Positions 17,392 to 25,271 of a stretch of DNA of 43,926 nt are shown piece by piece. The DNA lies in NCBI RefSeq assembly GCF_947504135.1, contig NZ_CANNGG010000006.1, forward strand, positions 1 to 43,926, written 5' to 3'. Below the pieces are notes generated by a model. That model saw only the letters and a list, made by a program, of their open reading frames with translations, had not been told where the DNA came from and searched no databases. Origin of the DNA: an uncultured Tenacibaculum sp. (GTDB lineage: Bacteria; Bacteroidota; Bacteroidia; Flavobacteriales; Flavobacteriaceae). The translations under genes were made by a program, and so were the position numbers. Numbering within the stretch: the first letter of the stretch is position 1; each line of letters starts with the position of its first letter.

Positions 17392-18428
17392 ATGAAAAAT
17401 CTACTTTTCATACTAGCTGTTTCATGTACAATTCTTCCAACTTTTTCACAAAGAGATCAGGAATTGTTTCGTATTAATGATACTCCTGTATTAGTTTCGG
17501 AGTTTAAGCAAGTGTATGAAAAGAATTTACCTTTAGTAGAAGACGGAAAAGGTGAGTCTAAAATAGAAGAGATCTATCAGCTTTTAGAATCAGGAGCTTC
17601 TTTTGAAAAGTTAGCAAATGAATATTCAGATGATCTAGGCTCTGCAAATAATGGAGGAAAGTTACCAAGGTTTGGAACTAGAGAAATGGTAGAGAAATTT
17701 GAGAATGAGGTAATAAAACTAGAAAAAATAGGAGATTATAGTAAACCTTTTAGAACAAAAAACGGTTGGCATATAGTTAAGCTATTAAAGAATTATCCTA
17801 TAACTTCTTTTGAAGAAATGTAAGAAGAGCTAACAACAAGAATAATAAACTCAAGCAGGGTAGAAGTTTTAAGTATTGGAAGGGTAGAAAAGAAAAAAAA
17901 GGACTACAAAATAAAAGAATATCTTCAAGCACTTAATATTCTTAAAGAAGCTACAGAAGAAGAAAAGAATGGAAAGTTGGATAGGAGAGTGCTTTCTATT
18001 AATGGAAAAGAATGGTTGCAAAAAGATTTAGTTATGTTTGCTGCCTAAAAAAAAACAGCAAGTAGATCAAAAGCTGTTTAAAGAGTTTGTAAATAACAAA
18101 GTGATAAACTATTTCAAAGAAGACCTAGCGAAGTAAGAATTCTGAATATAAAAACATTCTGCAAGGATATAAAGTAGGATTGCTATTGTTTGATTTAATG
18201 GAAGCTAAAATTTGGAACAAGGCTTCAACTGACGAGGCAGGGTTGAATCAGTTTTACTCAACTCATAAAAACAAATATGGCAAAGAACTTGATGAAATTA
18301 GAGGGCAGGTGATGAGCGATTATCAAGATGAATTAGAAAAAGAGTGGATTAAAGATTTAAGAGAAAAAAATACTATCAAAGTAAGAGAAAAGGTTTTAAG
18401 AAAATTAAAGAAAACGTATAACCAATAG
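17392..18428 (+). pseudogene. Decayed SurA/parvulin-type peptidylprolyl isomerase
   Basis: Remains of a large periplasmic PPIase. The first piece (17392-17823, 143 residues) has a signal peptide, the family start INDTPVLVSEFKQVYEKN, and then jumps straight to the second half of a parvulin domain (SDDLGSANNGGKLP, NGWHIVKL), so a large in-frame section is missing. The frame is then broken three times: a TAA at 17821-17823, with homologous-looking sequence continuing in the same frame; a TAA at 18046-18048 caused by a shift, after which reading from 18047 gives KKKQQVDQKLFKEF; and a TAA at 18134-18136, after which reading from 18135 gives NSEYKNILQGYKVGLLLFDLMEAKIWN. That frame runs to 18428. 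A second deletion seems to lie near 18275. The base use is like its neighbours. Intact SurA-like genes follow directly. Confidence 0.85.
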
Positions 18429-18434
18429 TATAAA

Positions 18435-19292
18435 GTGAAGAAATATATTTTTCTAATAGTGTTAATTAGTATAGTTTCATGTGATCTTGTTAGTTTAAAG
18501 AAAGAAAAAACAAGAGAAGATAAACCTATAGCTACAGTTTATAACAAACATTTGTATAAGAATGATATTAAAGGGTTATTACCTAAAAATCTTTCTAAAA
18601 AAGATAGTTTAGTACTCGTTAAAGGGATTATCAATTCATGGGCTAAACAAGAATTGTTATATATAAAAGCTGAAGAAAATATATCAGAAGTAAATAGCGA
18701 GCAGATTGAAGGCTTAGTAAACGATTACAAAAAAAGTTTATATATAAACGGCTACAAAGAACGATTAATAAAGCAGCAATTAGACACAGTTGTAGGTGAA
18801 GAAGAAATAGCTTCATACTATGAAGAGAACAAAGAAAACTTTAAGACAAATGAAGAGTTACTGCAATTTGAGTATATAAATTTTGGTAAAAAGTTTTTAG
18901 ATAAAAAGGAAACCATAGCACAGTTTAAATCAGAAAAAGAAGAAGATAAAGTAGATTTAGAAAGACACTTGTTGAACTTTAAATCATATCGTTTACAAGA
19001 TTCAACTTGGGTAACTTTTGATTATTTAAAGAAAAAAATACCTCCTTTTCGTAATGAATCAAAGGAAAACTTGTTAAAAATATCAAAATTCATACAAAAA
19101 GAAGATACTTTAGGAGTATATTTGGTCGCTGTAAAAAATATATTGCCTAAGAATGCAACTGCTCCTTTAAGCTATGTTAGCCCTAGAATTAAGCAAATTA
19201 TTTTACATAAAAGAAAATTAGAATTAATACGAGATATTGAAAAAACACTAATAAATGATGCAATCCAAAACAAAAACCTTAAAGAATACTAG
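18435..19292 (+). CDS. SurA-like peptidylprolyl isomerase family lipoprotein
   Basis: The 285-residue product starts at a GTG and has a lipobox IVSC (Cys16). The pattern of charged helices (KKDSLVLVKGIINSWAKQELL, then EEIASYYEENKENFKT) is that of the SurA N-terminal chaperone region. I see no catalytic parvulin core such as GGxLG or HxxxL near the C-terminus, so it may be chaperone-only. It lies 6 bases after the decayed PPIase gene and overlaps the next gene by 38 bases, consistent with a single operon for outer-membrane protein folding. Confidence 0.8.
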   Translation: MKKYIFLIVLISIVSCDLVSLKKEKTREDKPIATVYNKHLYKNDIKGLLPKNLSKKDSLVLVKGIINSWAKQELLYIKAEENISEVNSEQIEGLVNDYKKSLYINGYKERLIKQQLDTVVGEEEIASYYEENKENFKTNEELLQFEYINFGKKFLDKKETIAQFKSEKEEDKVDLERHLLNFKSYRLQDSTWVTFDYLKKKIPPFRNESKENLLKISKFIQKEDTLGVYLVAVKNILPKNATAPLSYVSPRIKQIILHKRKLELIRDIEKTLINDAIQNKNLKEY

Positions 19293-20628
19293 TATAGCTT
19301 TTGCCTTGTTTTTAGCAGGTTTAACAACGTTAAACGCACAAGAAAAAATAGACGGAGTAGCCGTTGTGGTAGGTAAAAACATTGTTTTAGATTCTGATAT
19401 TGATAAATTTAAGCAAGAAGTAGAGTTACGAAGTGAAGGAAAAGTAAAGATTTCTGACTGCGAAATGCTTGAAGAGTTAATGCAACAAAAATTATTAGCA
19501 CACCACGCTGTAATTGATAGTGTAGTAGTATCTCAATCTGAAATAGATGGAAGAGTAGACCGAAGTATTGCTTTTTTTACGCAAGAATACGGAAGTGAAG
19601 AAAAAGTAGTTGAAGCATATGGTTTTAACGATATCGAAGATTTAAAGAAAGAATTAGCTAGAGTTCAAAAAGAAAACTTACTAATAGAAAAAGAGCAACA
19701 AAAGATAACAGAGGATATTGATGTTACTCCAGAAGAAATTAGAGTATATTTTAAAGGTTTAGAAGAGAAAGATGAACTTCCTGAAATTCCTGCAGAAGTA
19801 GTATTAAATCAATTAATCTTAAAAGCTGAACCAACTAAAGAAGAAGAAGATCGTGTTGTAAACAAACTTAAAGAAATTAAAAAGGAGATTGAAGAGGGAG
19901 CAAGTTTTAAATTAAAAGCGATTATTAATTCAGAAGATCCTGCTGTGGCTCAAAATGGAGGGAAATATGTAATAACTAAAGATAGTCCGTTCATTAAAGA
20001 GTTTAAAGAAACTGCTTTTTCGTTAGATGTAAATCAAATTTCTGAGCCTATTAAATCAGCGTTTGGGTATCATATTATTCAACTACACAAAGTAAAAGGG
20101 AATCAACGAGAAGTATCTCATATTTTAATGCAACCTCAAATTTCTGATGAAAAACTACAAGAAACTAAAGAGGAAATTGAAAAAATAGTAGCTGAGATAA
20201 AAGAAGGTAAAATTACATTTGAGGAAGCTGTTGCTAAGTATTCTGAAGACGAAGAAACTAAAAATAGTGGAGGTTTAATTGTAAACCCATATACACAAGA
20301 ACCTTCTTTTGAATTAACAAGAATGCCTCCAGAATTATATCCAAGAATTAGTGAATTAAACAAAGGAGATTTATCAGATATTTATTATGATGAAACGCGT
20401 GAAGGAGAGAAAATGTACGGAGTAATCTTAATGAAAGATAAAACAGATAACCATACGGCTGATTTAGTTAAAGATTATGTAAGAATGCAACAGTTTGCTT
20501 TAGCTAAAAAGAAAGAAGAAGAAATAGCTAAATGGACAAAGGAAAAAATACAAGAAACGTATTTAAAGTTAGGAAACGATTATAAAGATTGTACTTTCAA
20601 GAAAGATTGGAAGAAAGAAAATAAATAA
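19255..20628 (+). CDS. SurA-like periplasmic peptidylprolyl isomerase with two parvulin domains
   Basis: The 457-residue product has a signal peptide (LTTLNAQ), then the SurA N-domain (DGVAVVVGKNIVLDSDIDKF), and two parvulin domains at about 175-280 (NGGKYVI, FGYHIIQLHKV) and 285-395 (VSHILMQPQIS, SGGLIVNPY). It should catalyse prolyl isomerisation and help fold outer-membrane proteins. The start overlaps the previous gene by 38 bases; the first codons are ATGATG. The cluster of three SurA-like genes followed by a MoxR ATPase fits a common flavobacterial order. Confidence 0.93.
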   Translation: MMQSKTKTLKNTSIAFALFLAGLTTLNAQEKIDGVAVVVGKNIVLDSDIDKFKQEVELRSEGKVKISDCEMLEELMQQKLLAHHAVIDSVVVSQSEIDGRVDRSIAFFTQEYGSEEKVVEAYGFNDIEDLKKELARVQKENLLIEKEQQKITEDIDVTPEEIRVYFKGLEEKDELPEIPAEVVLNQLILKAEPTKEEEDRVVNKLKEIKKEIEEGASFKLKAIINSEDPAVAQNGGKYVITKDSPFIKEFKETAFSLDVNQISEPIKSAFGYHIIQLHKVKGNQREVSHILMQPQISDEKLQETKEEIEKIVAEIKEGKITFEEAVAKYSEDEETKNSGGLIVNPYTQEPSFELTRMPPELYPRISELNKGDLSDIYYDETREGEKMYGVILMKDKTDNHTADLVKDYVRMQQFALAKKKEEEIAKWTKEKIQETYLKLGNDYKDCTFKKDWKKENK

Positions 20629-20653
20629 GAAGTAATAAATTTAGTATATTGTC

Positions 20654-20673
20654 ATTCCCGCGAAAGCGGGAAT
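20654..20673. repeat. Small palindromic intergenic repeat (ATTCCCGC-GAAA-GCGGGAAT)
   Basis: An 8-bp GC-rich stem with a GAAA tetraloop in an otherwise AT-rich gap. This sequence is similar to a palindrome I recall as frequent in many bacterial genomes. It may also help terminate the SurA gene, though no strong T tract follows. Copy number cannot be judged from one window. Confidence 0.65.
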
Positions 20674-20728
20674 TTCATTTTATAAAAGTTTGTAATTAAA
20701 TTTATTGAATAAAGAAAAACTTTCATTT

Positions 20729-21682
20729 ATGTCTGACGTAACAGCAGTAAACACACTGGTAGAAAAATACAGCCAACTACAGCAAGAAATAGGAAAAGTT
20801 ATAATAGGGCAGCAAGAAGCTGTAAATTATACGTTGCTTTCGATTTTTTGTGGAGGTCACTCGTTATTAATAGGTGTTCCTGGATTAGCAAAAACCTTGT
20901 TGGTAAATACAATTTCAAACGCACTAGGATTAAATTTTAGTAGAATTCAGTTTACGCCCGATTTAATGCCTTCTGATATTTTAGGAAGTGAAATACTAGA
21001 TGAAACACGTCATTTTAAATTTATAAAAGGACCTATTTTCTCAAACATCATTTTAGCAGATGAGATAAACCGTACACCACCTAAAACACAGGCAGCCTTA
21101 CTAGAAGCAATGCAAGAGAAGTCGGTAACTGTGGCGGGACATCACTATAAATTAGAGCTACCATTTTTTGTGTTAGCAACTCAAAATCCTATTGAGCAAG
21201 AAGGAACGTACCCGTTACCAGAAGCGCAGTTAGACCGTTTTATGTTTTCAATTAACTTGGAATATCCAAGTTTTGAAGAAGAGGTGCAAGTGGTTAAAAA
21301 TACGACGTCAATAACTGAACAAATAGTAAATGCTATTTTTTCTTCAGAAGAAATTATTGAAGTCCAAAAATTGATTCGTAAAATTCCTGTAGCTGATAAT
21401 GTAGTAGAGTATGTTGTTAAATTGGTAGGTAAAACGCGTCCGAAATCAGATAAAGCAACAGAGTTGATAAAAAAATATATTGATTGGGGAGCTGGTCCAA
21501 GAGCTTCACAAAATTTAATTTTAGCAGCGAAAGCACATGCTGCGGTTAACGGAAAGTATTCTCCAGATATTGAAGATGTGCAAGCAGTAGCAATTCCTAT
21601 TTTATCACACAGAATTGTAAAAAACTACAAAGCAGAGGCTGAAGGAATTACTATCAAAGAAATTATAAACTCATTATTTTAA
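20729..21682 (+). CDS. MoxR family AAA+ ATPase
   Basis: The 317-residue product has Walker A GVPGLAKTLL, Walker B IILADEINRTPPKTQAAL and the sensor VLATQNPIEQEGTYPLPEAQLDRF, all diagnostic of MoxR. MoxR proteins act as chaperones, often with von Willebrand factor A proteins. The ATG at 20729 (MSDVTAVNT) is taken over the upstream TTG at 20705, which would add eight unlikely residues. It follows the SurA gene by 100 bases including the palindrome. A second MoxR gene lies at 42898. Confidence 0.94.
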   Translation: MSDVTAVNTLVEKYSQLQQEIGKVIIGQQEAVNYTLLSIFCGGHSLLIGVPGLAKTLLVNTISNALGLNFSRIQFTPDLMPSDILGSEILDETRHFKFIKGPIFSNIILADEINRTPPKTQAALLEAMQEKSVTVAGHHYKLELPFFVLATQNPIEQEGTYPLPEAQLDRFMFSINLEYPSFEEEVQVVKNTTSITEQIVNAIFSSEEIIEVQKLIRKIPVADNVVEYVVKLVGKTRPKSDKATELIKKYIDWGAGPRASQNLILAAKAHAAVNGKYSPDIEDVQAVAIPILSHRIVKNYKAEAEGITIKEIINSLF

Positions 21683-21683
21683 G

Positions 21684-22130
21684 ATGAAAAAGTTATTGAC
21701 TGTCGTTTTTTTACTGACACTATTTGTTTCGTGTAAACAAGAAGTAGTTAAAACTGTTTCTGAAGAAACAGAAAAGCAAGAGATTTTATCGGTGATGAAA
21801 GCTCAGGAAGAAGCTTGGTCCAATCACGATTTAGAAGGTTTTATGCAAGGGTACTGGAAAAGTGATTCATTAAAGTTTTACGGACGAAACGGAGTTACTT
21901 TTGGTTGGCAAAAAACCTTAGATAACTATAAAAAGGGGTATCCAACAAAAGAACACTCAGGAACATTAACTTTTAAGATTAATGATATTTCTAAAATTAC
22001 TGAAGGAGCCTATTCTGTTATGGGGGAGTATCACTTAAAAAGATCTGTAGGAAATGCTGATGGTGTTTTTATGATTATCTTTAAGAAGATACAAGGTGAG
22101 TGGAAAATCATCGCGGATACTTCGTGTTAA
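21684..22130 (+). CDS. NTF2-like (DUF4440/SnoaL-type) lipoprotein
   Basis: The 148-residue product has a lipobox LFVSC (Cys17) and a cone-shaped NTF2-like fold: EILSVMKAQEEAWSNHDLEGFM, a WKSDSLKFYG segment and the final strand KIQGEWKIIADTSC. This matches the DUF4440 pattern. Activity is unknown. It begins one base after the MoxR stop, so it is co-transcribed with it, and is followed by a small repeat and a 26-bp hairpin terminator. Confidence 0.86.
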   Translation: MKKLLTVVFLLTLFVSCKQEVVKTVSEETEKQEILSVMKAQEEAWSNHDLEGFMQGYWKSDSLKFYGRNGVTFGWQKTLDNYKKGYPTKEHSGTLTFKINDISKITEGAYSVMGEYHLKRSVGNADGVFMIIFKKIQGEWKIIADTSC

Positions 22131-22151
22131 TTTAAAGTAATGTATTATTAG

Positions 22152-22181
22152 GTCATTTCGAACGAATGTGAGAAATCTCAC
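22152..22181. repeat. Dispersed intergenic repeat of the GTCATTTCGA...GAGAAATCTCA type
   Basis: The sequence begins GTCATTTCGAACGAA and ends GAGAAATCTCAC. TGTGAGA and TCTCACA can pair as a small stem. I recall similar short elements spread through flavobacterial intergenic regions; this is recollection, not a search. It lies between the lipoprotein stop and the terminator. Confidence 0.55.
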
Positions 22182-22185
22182 ATAA

Positions 22186-22242
22186 ATAACCATAAAAAAA
22201 AGGGAAGTTTCTGATTGAAACTTCCCTTTTTTTTATGGTTAT
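22186..22242. terminator. Bidirectional terminator between the NTF2-like gene and the acyl-CoA dehydrogenase gene
   Basis: A 26-bp perfect stem with loop TGATT, containing GGGAAGTTTC and its complement and an A8/T8 tract on the arms. It is one of the longest in the window and lies between two converging genes. Confidence 0.93.
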
Positions 22243-22252
22243 AAGCTAAAGT

Positions 22253-23140
22253 TTACGAAAACATTTTCGCTACTTTCTCTGCTTTTCTACTTTCAGAATA
22301 GTCATAAAAACCTTCACCAGATTTAACACCTAATTTACCAGCTGCAACCATGTTTACTAATAACGGACATGGAGCATACTTAGGATTTTTAAATCCGTCG
22401 TACATTACGTTTAAGATAGATAAACAAACATCTAATCCTATAAAATCAGCTAATTGTAATGGTCCCATTGGGTGCGCCATTCCTAATTTCATTACAGTAT
22501 CAATTTCAGCAACGCCAGCAACACCGTTGTATAAAGTTTCAATACTTTCGTTAATCATTGGCATTAAAATACGGTTGGCAACAAAACCAGGATAATCATT
22601 TACTTCAACAGGAACTTTTTTTATTTTCTTAGTTAAATCAACTGTAAAGTCCATTACTTCATCAGAAGTGTTGTATCCTCTAATAATTTCAACCAATTTC
22701 ATAATTGGCACAGGATTCATAAAGTGCATTCCAATTACTTTTTCAGGTCTATTGGTAGCTGCTGCAATTTGAGTAATTGAGATTGATGAAGTGTTGGTAG
22801 CTAAAATAGTATCCTCAGCACAAGCTTCATCTAAATCTTTAAAAATCTTAAGTTTTAAGTCAATATTTTCAGTAGCAGCTTCAACAACTAAGCTAGTGTT
22901 TTGTACACCATCTTTAATAGAAGTGAAGGTAGTAATATTGTTTAAGGTATTATTTTTATCGTCTTCAGTAATTTTTTCTTTTGCTACCATTCTATCTAAG
23001 TTTTTAGTAATGGTTGCTAAACCTCTATCTAAGGCAGCTTGCGAAATGTCGATAAGTTGAACATTGTATCCAAATTGAGCAAACGTATGCGCAATTCCAT
23101 TTCCCATTGTTCCTGCTCCAATTACGGCGATATTTTTCAT
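22253..23140 (-). CDS. 3-hydroxybutyryl-CoA dehydrogenase family protein
   Basis: The 295-residue product has the Rossmann start AVIGAGTMGNGIAHTFAQ, the family motif NTSSISITQIAAATNRPEKVIGMHFMNPV with the catalytic His, and the C-terminal domain with FVANRILMPMINE and MAHPMGPLQLADFIGLD. It should oxidise or reduce 3-hydroxyacyl-CoA with NAD(H) in fatty acid or butyrate-type metabolism. No other acyl-CoA genes are adjacent. An intergenic repeat lies 25 bases upstream of its start. Confidence 0.94.
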   Translation of the reverse strand: MKNIAVIGAGTMGNGIAHTFAQFGYNVQLIDISQAALDRGLATITKNLDRMVAKEKITEDDKNNTLNNITTFTSIKDGVQNTSLVVEAATENIDLKLKIFKDLDEACAEDTILATNTSSISITQIAAATNRPEKVIGMHFMNPVPIMKLVEIIRGYNTSDEVMDFTVDLTKKIKKVPVEVNDYPGFVANRILMPMINESIETLYNGVAGVAEIDTVMKLGMAHPMGPLQLADFIGLDVCLSILNVMYDGFKNPKYAPCPLLVNMVAAGKLGVKSGEGFYDYSESRKAEKVAKMFS

Positions 23141-23164
23141 GTTGTTGTGTTTTGGTATTTATAT

Positions 23165-23272
23165 GGGCGTTCCCCTCTGGGGCGGGCTTTCCGCTACAAT
23201 CTTTTTTGGTGTATTCTTCGCTTTACTCAGCATAACAAAAAAGGATTTTCACTGCAATCCCTAACGCGGTTG
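23165..23272. repeat. Structured intergenic repeat element of flavobacterial type
   Basis: A GC-rich island in the 150-base gap between two minus-strand genes. On the minus strand it carries two related 14-base motifs, at 23246-23259 (GATTGCAGTGAAAA) and 23188-23201 (GATTGTAGCGGAAA), identical at 11 of 14 positions and differing only by transitions. CTTTTTTG at 23201-23208 pairs with CAAAAAAG at 23236-23243. Further pairing is possible between CCCC and GGGG at 23172-23183. I recall closely similar sequences (GGGCTTTCCGCTA...AATCCCTAACGCG) as common in Flavobacteriaceae, but have not searched. No gene fits here; a 95-codon plus-strand frame is judged spurious. Confidence 0.65.
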
Positions 23273-23290
23273 TTACTTATTTACTTTATT

Positions 23291-24250
23291 CTAAAAACAG
23301 TCTATAATCTGATGTGCTACACGTAAAGCTTCAGTACCTTGACGTAACGAAACAATAGGCGTAGTATTATTGTGGATAGCATCTGCAAACGATTCTAATT
23401 CATCTAAAATAGCGTTGTTAGCTACTACTTCAGGATTATCGTAATAAATTTGCTTTTTAACACCTTCAGCATTCTGCAAAATCATAGCAAACTCATCAGG
23501 TTTTTCTGGTACGTCTTTCATTCTAACAACTTCTGATTGCTTTTCTAAGAAGTTTACTGAAATGTATGCGTCTCTTTGGAAAAAACGGCTCTTACGCATG
23601 TTTTTCATCGAAATTCTACTTGCTGTTAGGTTCGCAACACAACCATTTTCAAATTCAATACGAGCATTAGCAATATCAGGAGTTTCTGAAATTACTGATA
23701 CACCACTTGCATGCACACTTTTTACTTTTGAGTTTACAACCGATAAAATAATATCAATATCATGAATCATTAAATCTAAAACTACAGGTACATCTGTTCC
23801 TCTAGGGTTAAATTCAGCCAAACGATGTGTTTCAATAAACATTGGCGTGTCAATCAAGTCTTTTACAGCAGTAAAAGCAGGATTATAACGCTCAACATGT
23901 CCAACTTGTCCACGAACATGGTGTTGACTTGCAAGGGTTCTAATAGCTTCTGCTTCTAGTACGGTATTGGTAATAGGCTTTTCAATAAAAATATGTTTTC
24001 CTTTTTCAATGGCTTGTTTAGCACAATCAAAGTGAGAAAGTGTAGGGGTAACAATGTCTACAACTTCTACAGCATCTATTAATTCTTCTACAGAATTGAA
24101 TAGTTTATAACCAAATTCATCGGCTACTTTTTGTGCATTTTCTGTAAAAGGATCATAAAACCCTACTAATTCATATTTTTCTGATTGTTGTAACAAACGC
24201 AAATGGATTTTTCCTAAGTGACCTGCGCCTAAAACTCCAGCTTTTAACAT
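23291..24250 (-). CDS. Gfo/Idh/MocA family oxidoreductase
   Basis: The 319-residue product has the Rossmann motif GVLGAGHLGKIHLRLL, the nicotinamide-side EKPITN motif (IFIEKPITNT), and a C-terminal alpha-beta domain with RGTDVPVVLDLMIHDIDIIL. The family oxidises or reduces sugars and other small molecules with NAD(P); the substrate here is unknown, and it resembles UDP-N-acetylglucosamine 3-dehydrogenase-like members used in lipid A synthesis only loosely. A TATCTTTG -7-like box lies at 24322-24329 on the minus strand. It is separated from the next minus-strand gene by the repeat element. Confidence 0.93.
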   Translation of the reverse strand: MLKAGVLGAGHLGKIHLRLLQQSEKYELVGFYDPFTENAQKVADEFGYKLFNSVEELIDAVEVVDIVTPTLSHFDCAKQAIEKGKHIFIEKPITNTVLEAEAIRTLASQHHVRGQVGHVERYNPAFTAVKDLIDTPMFIETHRLAEFNPRGTDVPVVLDLMIHDIDIILSVVNSKVKSVHASGVSVISETPDIANARIEFENGCVANLTASRISMKNMRKSRFFQRDAYISVNFLEKQSEVVRMKDVPEKPDEFAMILQNAEGVKKQIYYDNPEVVANNAILDELESFADAIHNNTTPIVSLRQGTEALRVAHQIIDCF

Positions 24251-24381
24251 AAGTGAAAGATTATTAGTTATTTGATTGGTTTGTTGAAAAAGAAATGATT
24301 TCTACAAAAAATCAACGCAAACAAAGATACACTTTTATACAGATTTATTACTACTTTTATCCTCCTGAAATTTTATAATTA

Positions 24382-25023
24382 GTGAGAGATACAACCAAGC
24401 ACCAAGGACTTAGAAATCAATTAGCAAACGTTTTAGAAGCAAAAGGAATTAATGACGAGAGAGTATTAAAAGCTATCAGAAAAATTCCAAGACATTTGTT
24501 TATGGATAGTAGTTTTGAAGCGCATGCGTATCAAGACAAAGCTTTTCCTATTGCTGCTGAACAAACAATTTCACAGCCTTATACAGTTGCATTTCAATCA
24601 CAAGTGTTAGAAGTAAAACGAGGAGATAAAGTATTAGAAATAGGAACAGGATCAGGATACCAAACAGCAGTGTTGTTAGAGTTGGATGCAGAGGTGTATT
24701 CAATAGAAAGACAACATGAGTTGTTTAAAAAAACTTCGATGTTTTTACCAAAGTTAGGTTATAAACCTAAACGATTTATTTTTGGAGACGGTTATAAAGG
24801 GCTGCCAGAAGAAGCTCCTTTTGATAAAATTATTGTCACAGCTGGAGCACCATATGTGCCTAAAGCATTATTAGGGCAGATTAAAGTAGGAGGTAGGTTG
24901 TTGATTCCTGTGGGAGATAAAGAACAAGTAATGACCTTGTTTATAAGAAAATCACCCAAAGAATTTGAAAAGCACGAGCTAGGTGATTTTAGATTTGTAC
25001 CAATGCTGAAAGAGAAGAATTAA
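24382..25023 (+). CDS. pcm: Protein-L-isoaspartate O-methyltransferase
   Basis: Pcm methylates damaged isoaspartyl residues to allow their repair. The 213-residue product has PYTVAFQSQVLEVKRGDKVLEIGTGSGYQTAVL, with the GTGSGYQTA SAM-binding motif, and TAGAPYVPKALLGQIKVGGRLLIPVG near the end, all characteristic. The start is a GTG (MRDTTKHQ); no ATG exists in the first 40 codons. A TACTTTTA -7-like box lies at 24352-24359. The gene ends in a shared terminator with the small lipoprotein gene on the other strand. Confidence 0.95.
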   Translation: MRDTTKHQGLRNQLANVLEAKGINDERVLKAIRKIPRHLFMDSSFEAHAYQDKAFPIAAEQTISQPYTVAFQSQVLEVKRGDKVLEIGTGSGYQTAVLLELDAEVYSIERQHELFKKTSMFLPKLGYKPKRFIFGDGYKGLPEEAPFDKIIVTAGAPYVPKALLGQIKVGGRLLIPVGDKEQVMTLFIRKSPKEFEKHELGDFRFVPMLKEKN

Positions 25024-25029
25024 ACAAAA

Positions 25030-25059
25030 AAATCCGCCTAAAAAAGCGGATTTATTGAA
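25030..25059. terminator. Bidirectional terminator between pcm and the small lipoprotein gene
   Basis: AAATCCGC pairs with GCGGATTT around an 8-base loop. On the minus strand a T tract follows the stem, on the plus strand a shorter one. Confidence 0.85.
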
Positions 25060-25080
25060 TTTGAATAAAGAAACATCAAC

Positions 25081-25254
25081 TTATTCAGCGATTGCTATTT
25101 CAGTTGCATCTGCAACTACTATCTCTTGTTGTTGATGTTGTTTTTGTTTGTTTTGATTAGTTTTTGCTAAACCACAAGGACTAGTACTTCCGCAAGAAGA
25201 AAAACCTAATAAACTAACAGTACAAATTGCAATAAATACTACTTTTTTCATCAT
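25081..25254 (-). CDS. Small lipoprotein, 57 residues
   Basis: A short gene with the start ATGATG at 25254 (or 25251) and TAA at 25081-25083. The product begins MMKKVVFIAICTVSLL, has the lipobox GFSSCGS (Cys21) and then a short hydrophilic tail rich in Gln, Asn and Lys (KTNQNKQKQHQQQ) ending DATEIAIAE. The start is 17 bases after the stop of the substrate-binding protein gene, with GGAA just upstream, so it probably belongs to that operon. A terminator closes it. The lipobox makes it a credible gene despite its size. Function is unknown. Confidence 0.8.
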   Translation of the reverse strand: MMKKVVFIAICTVSLLGFSSCGSTSPCGLAKTNQNKQKQHQQQEIVVADATEIAIAE

Positions 25255-25271
25255 TATTCCGTTTTATAAAA

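Noticed and set aside
23039..23326. A 95-codon plus-strand frame over the end of two minus-strand genes and the intergenic repeat
   Set aside because: It overlaps well-supported genes on the other strand and the structured repeat, and its product has no recognisable features.
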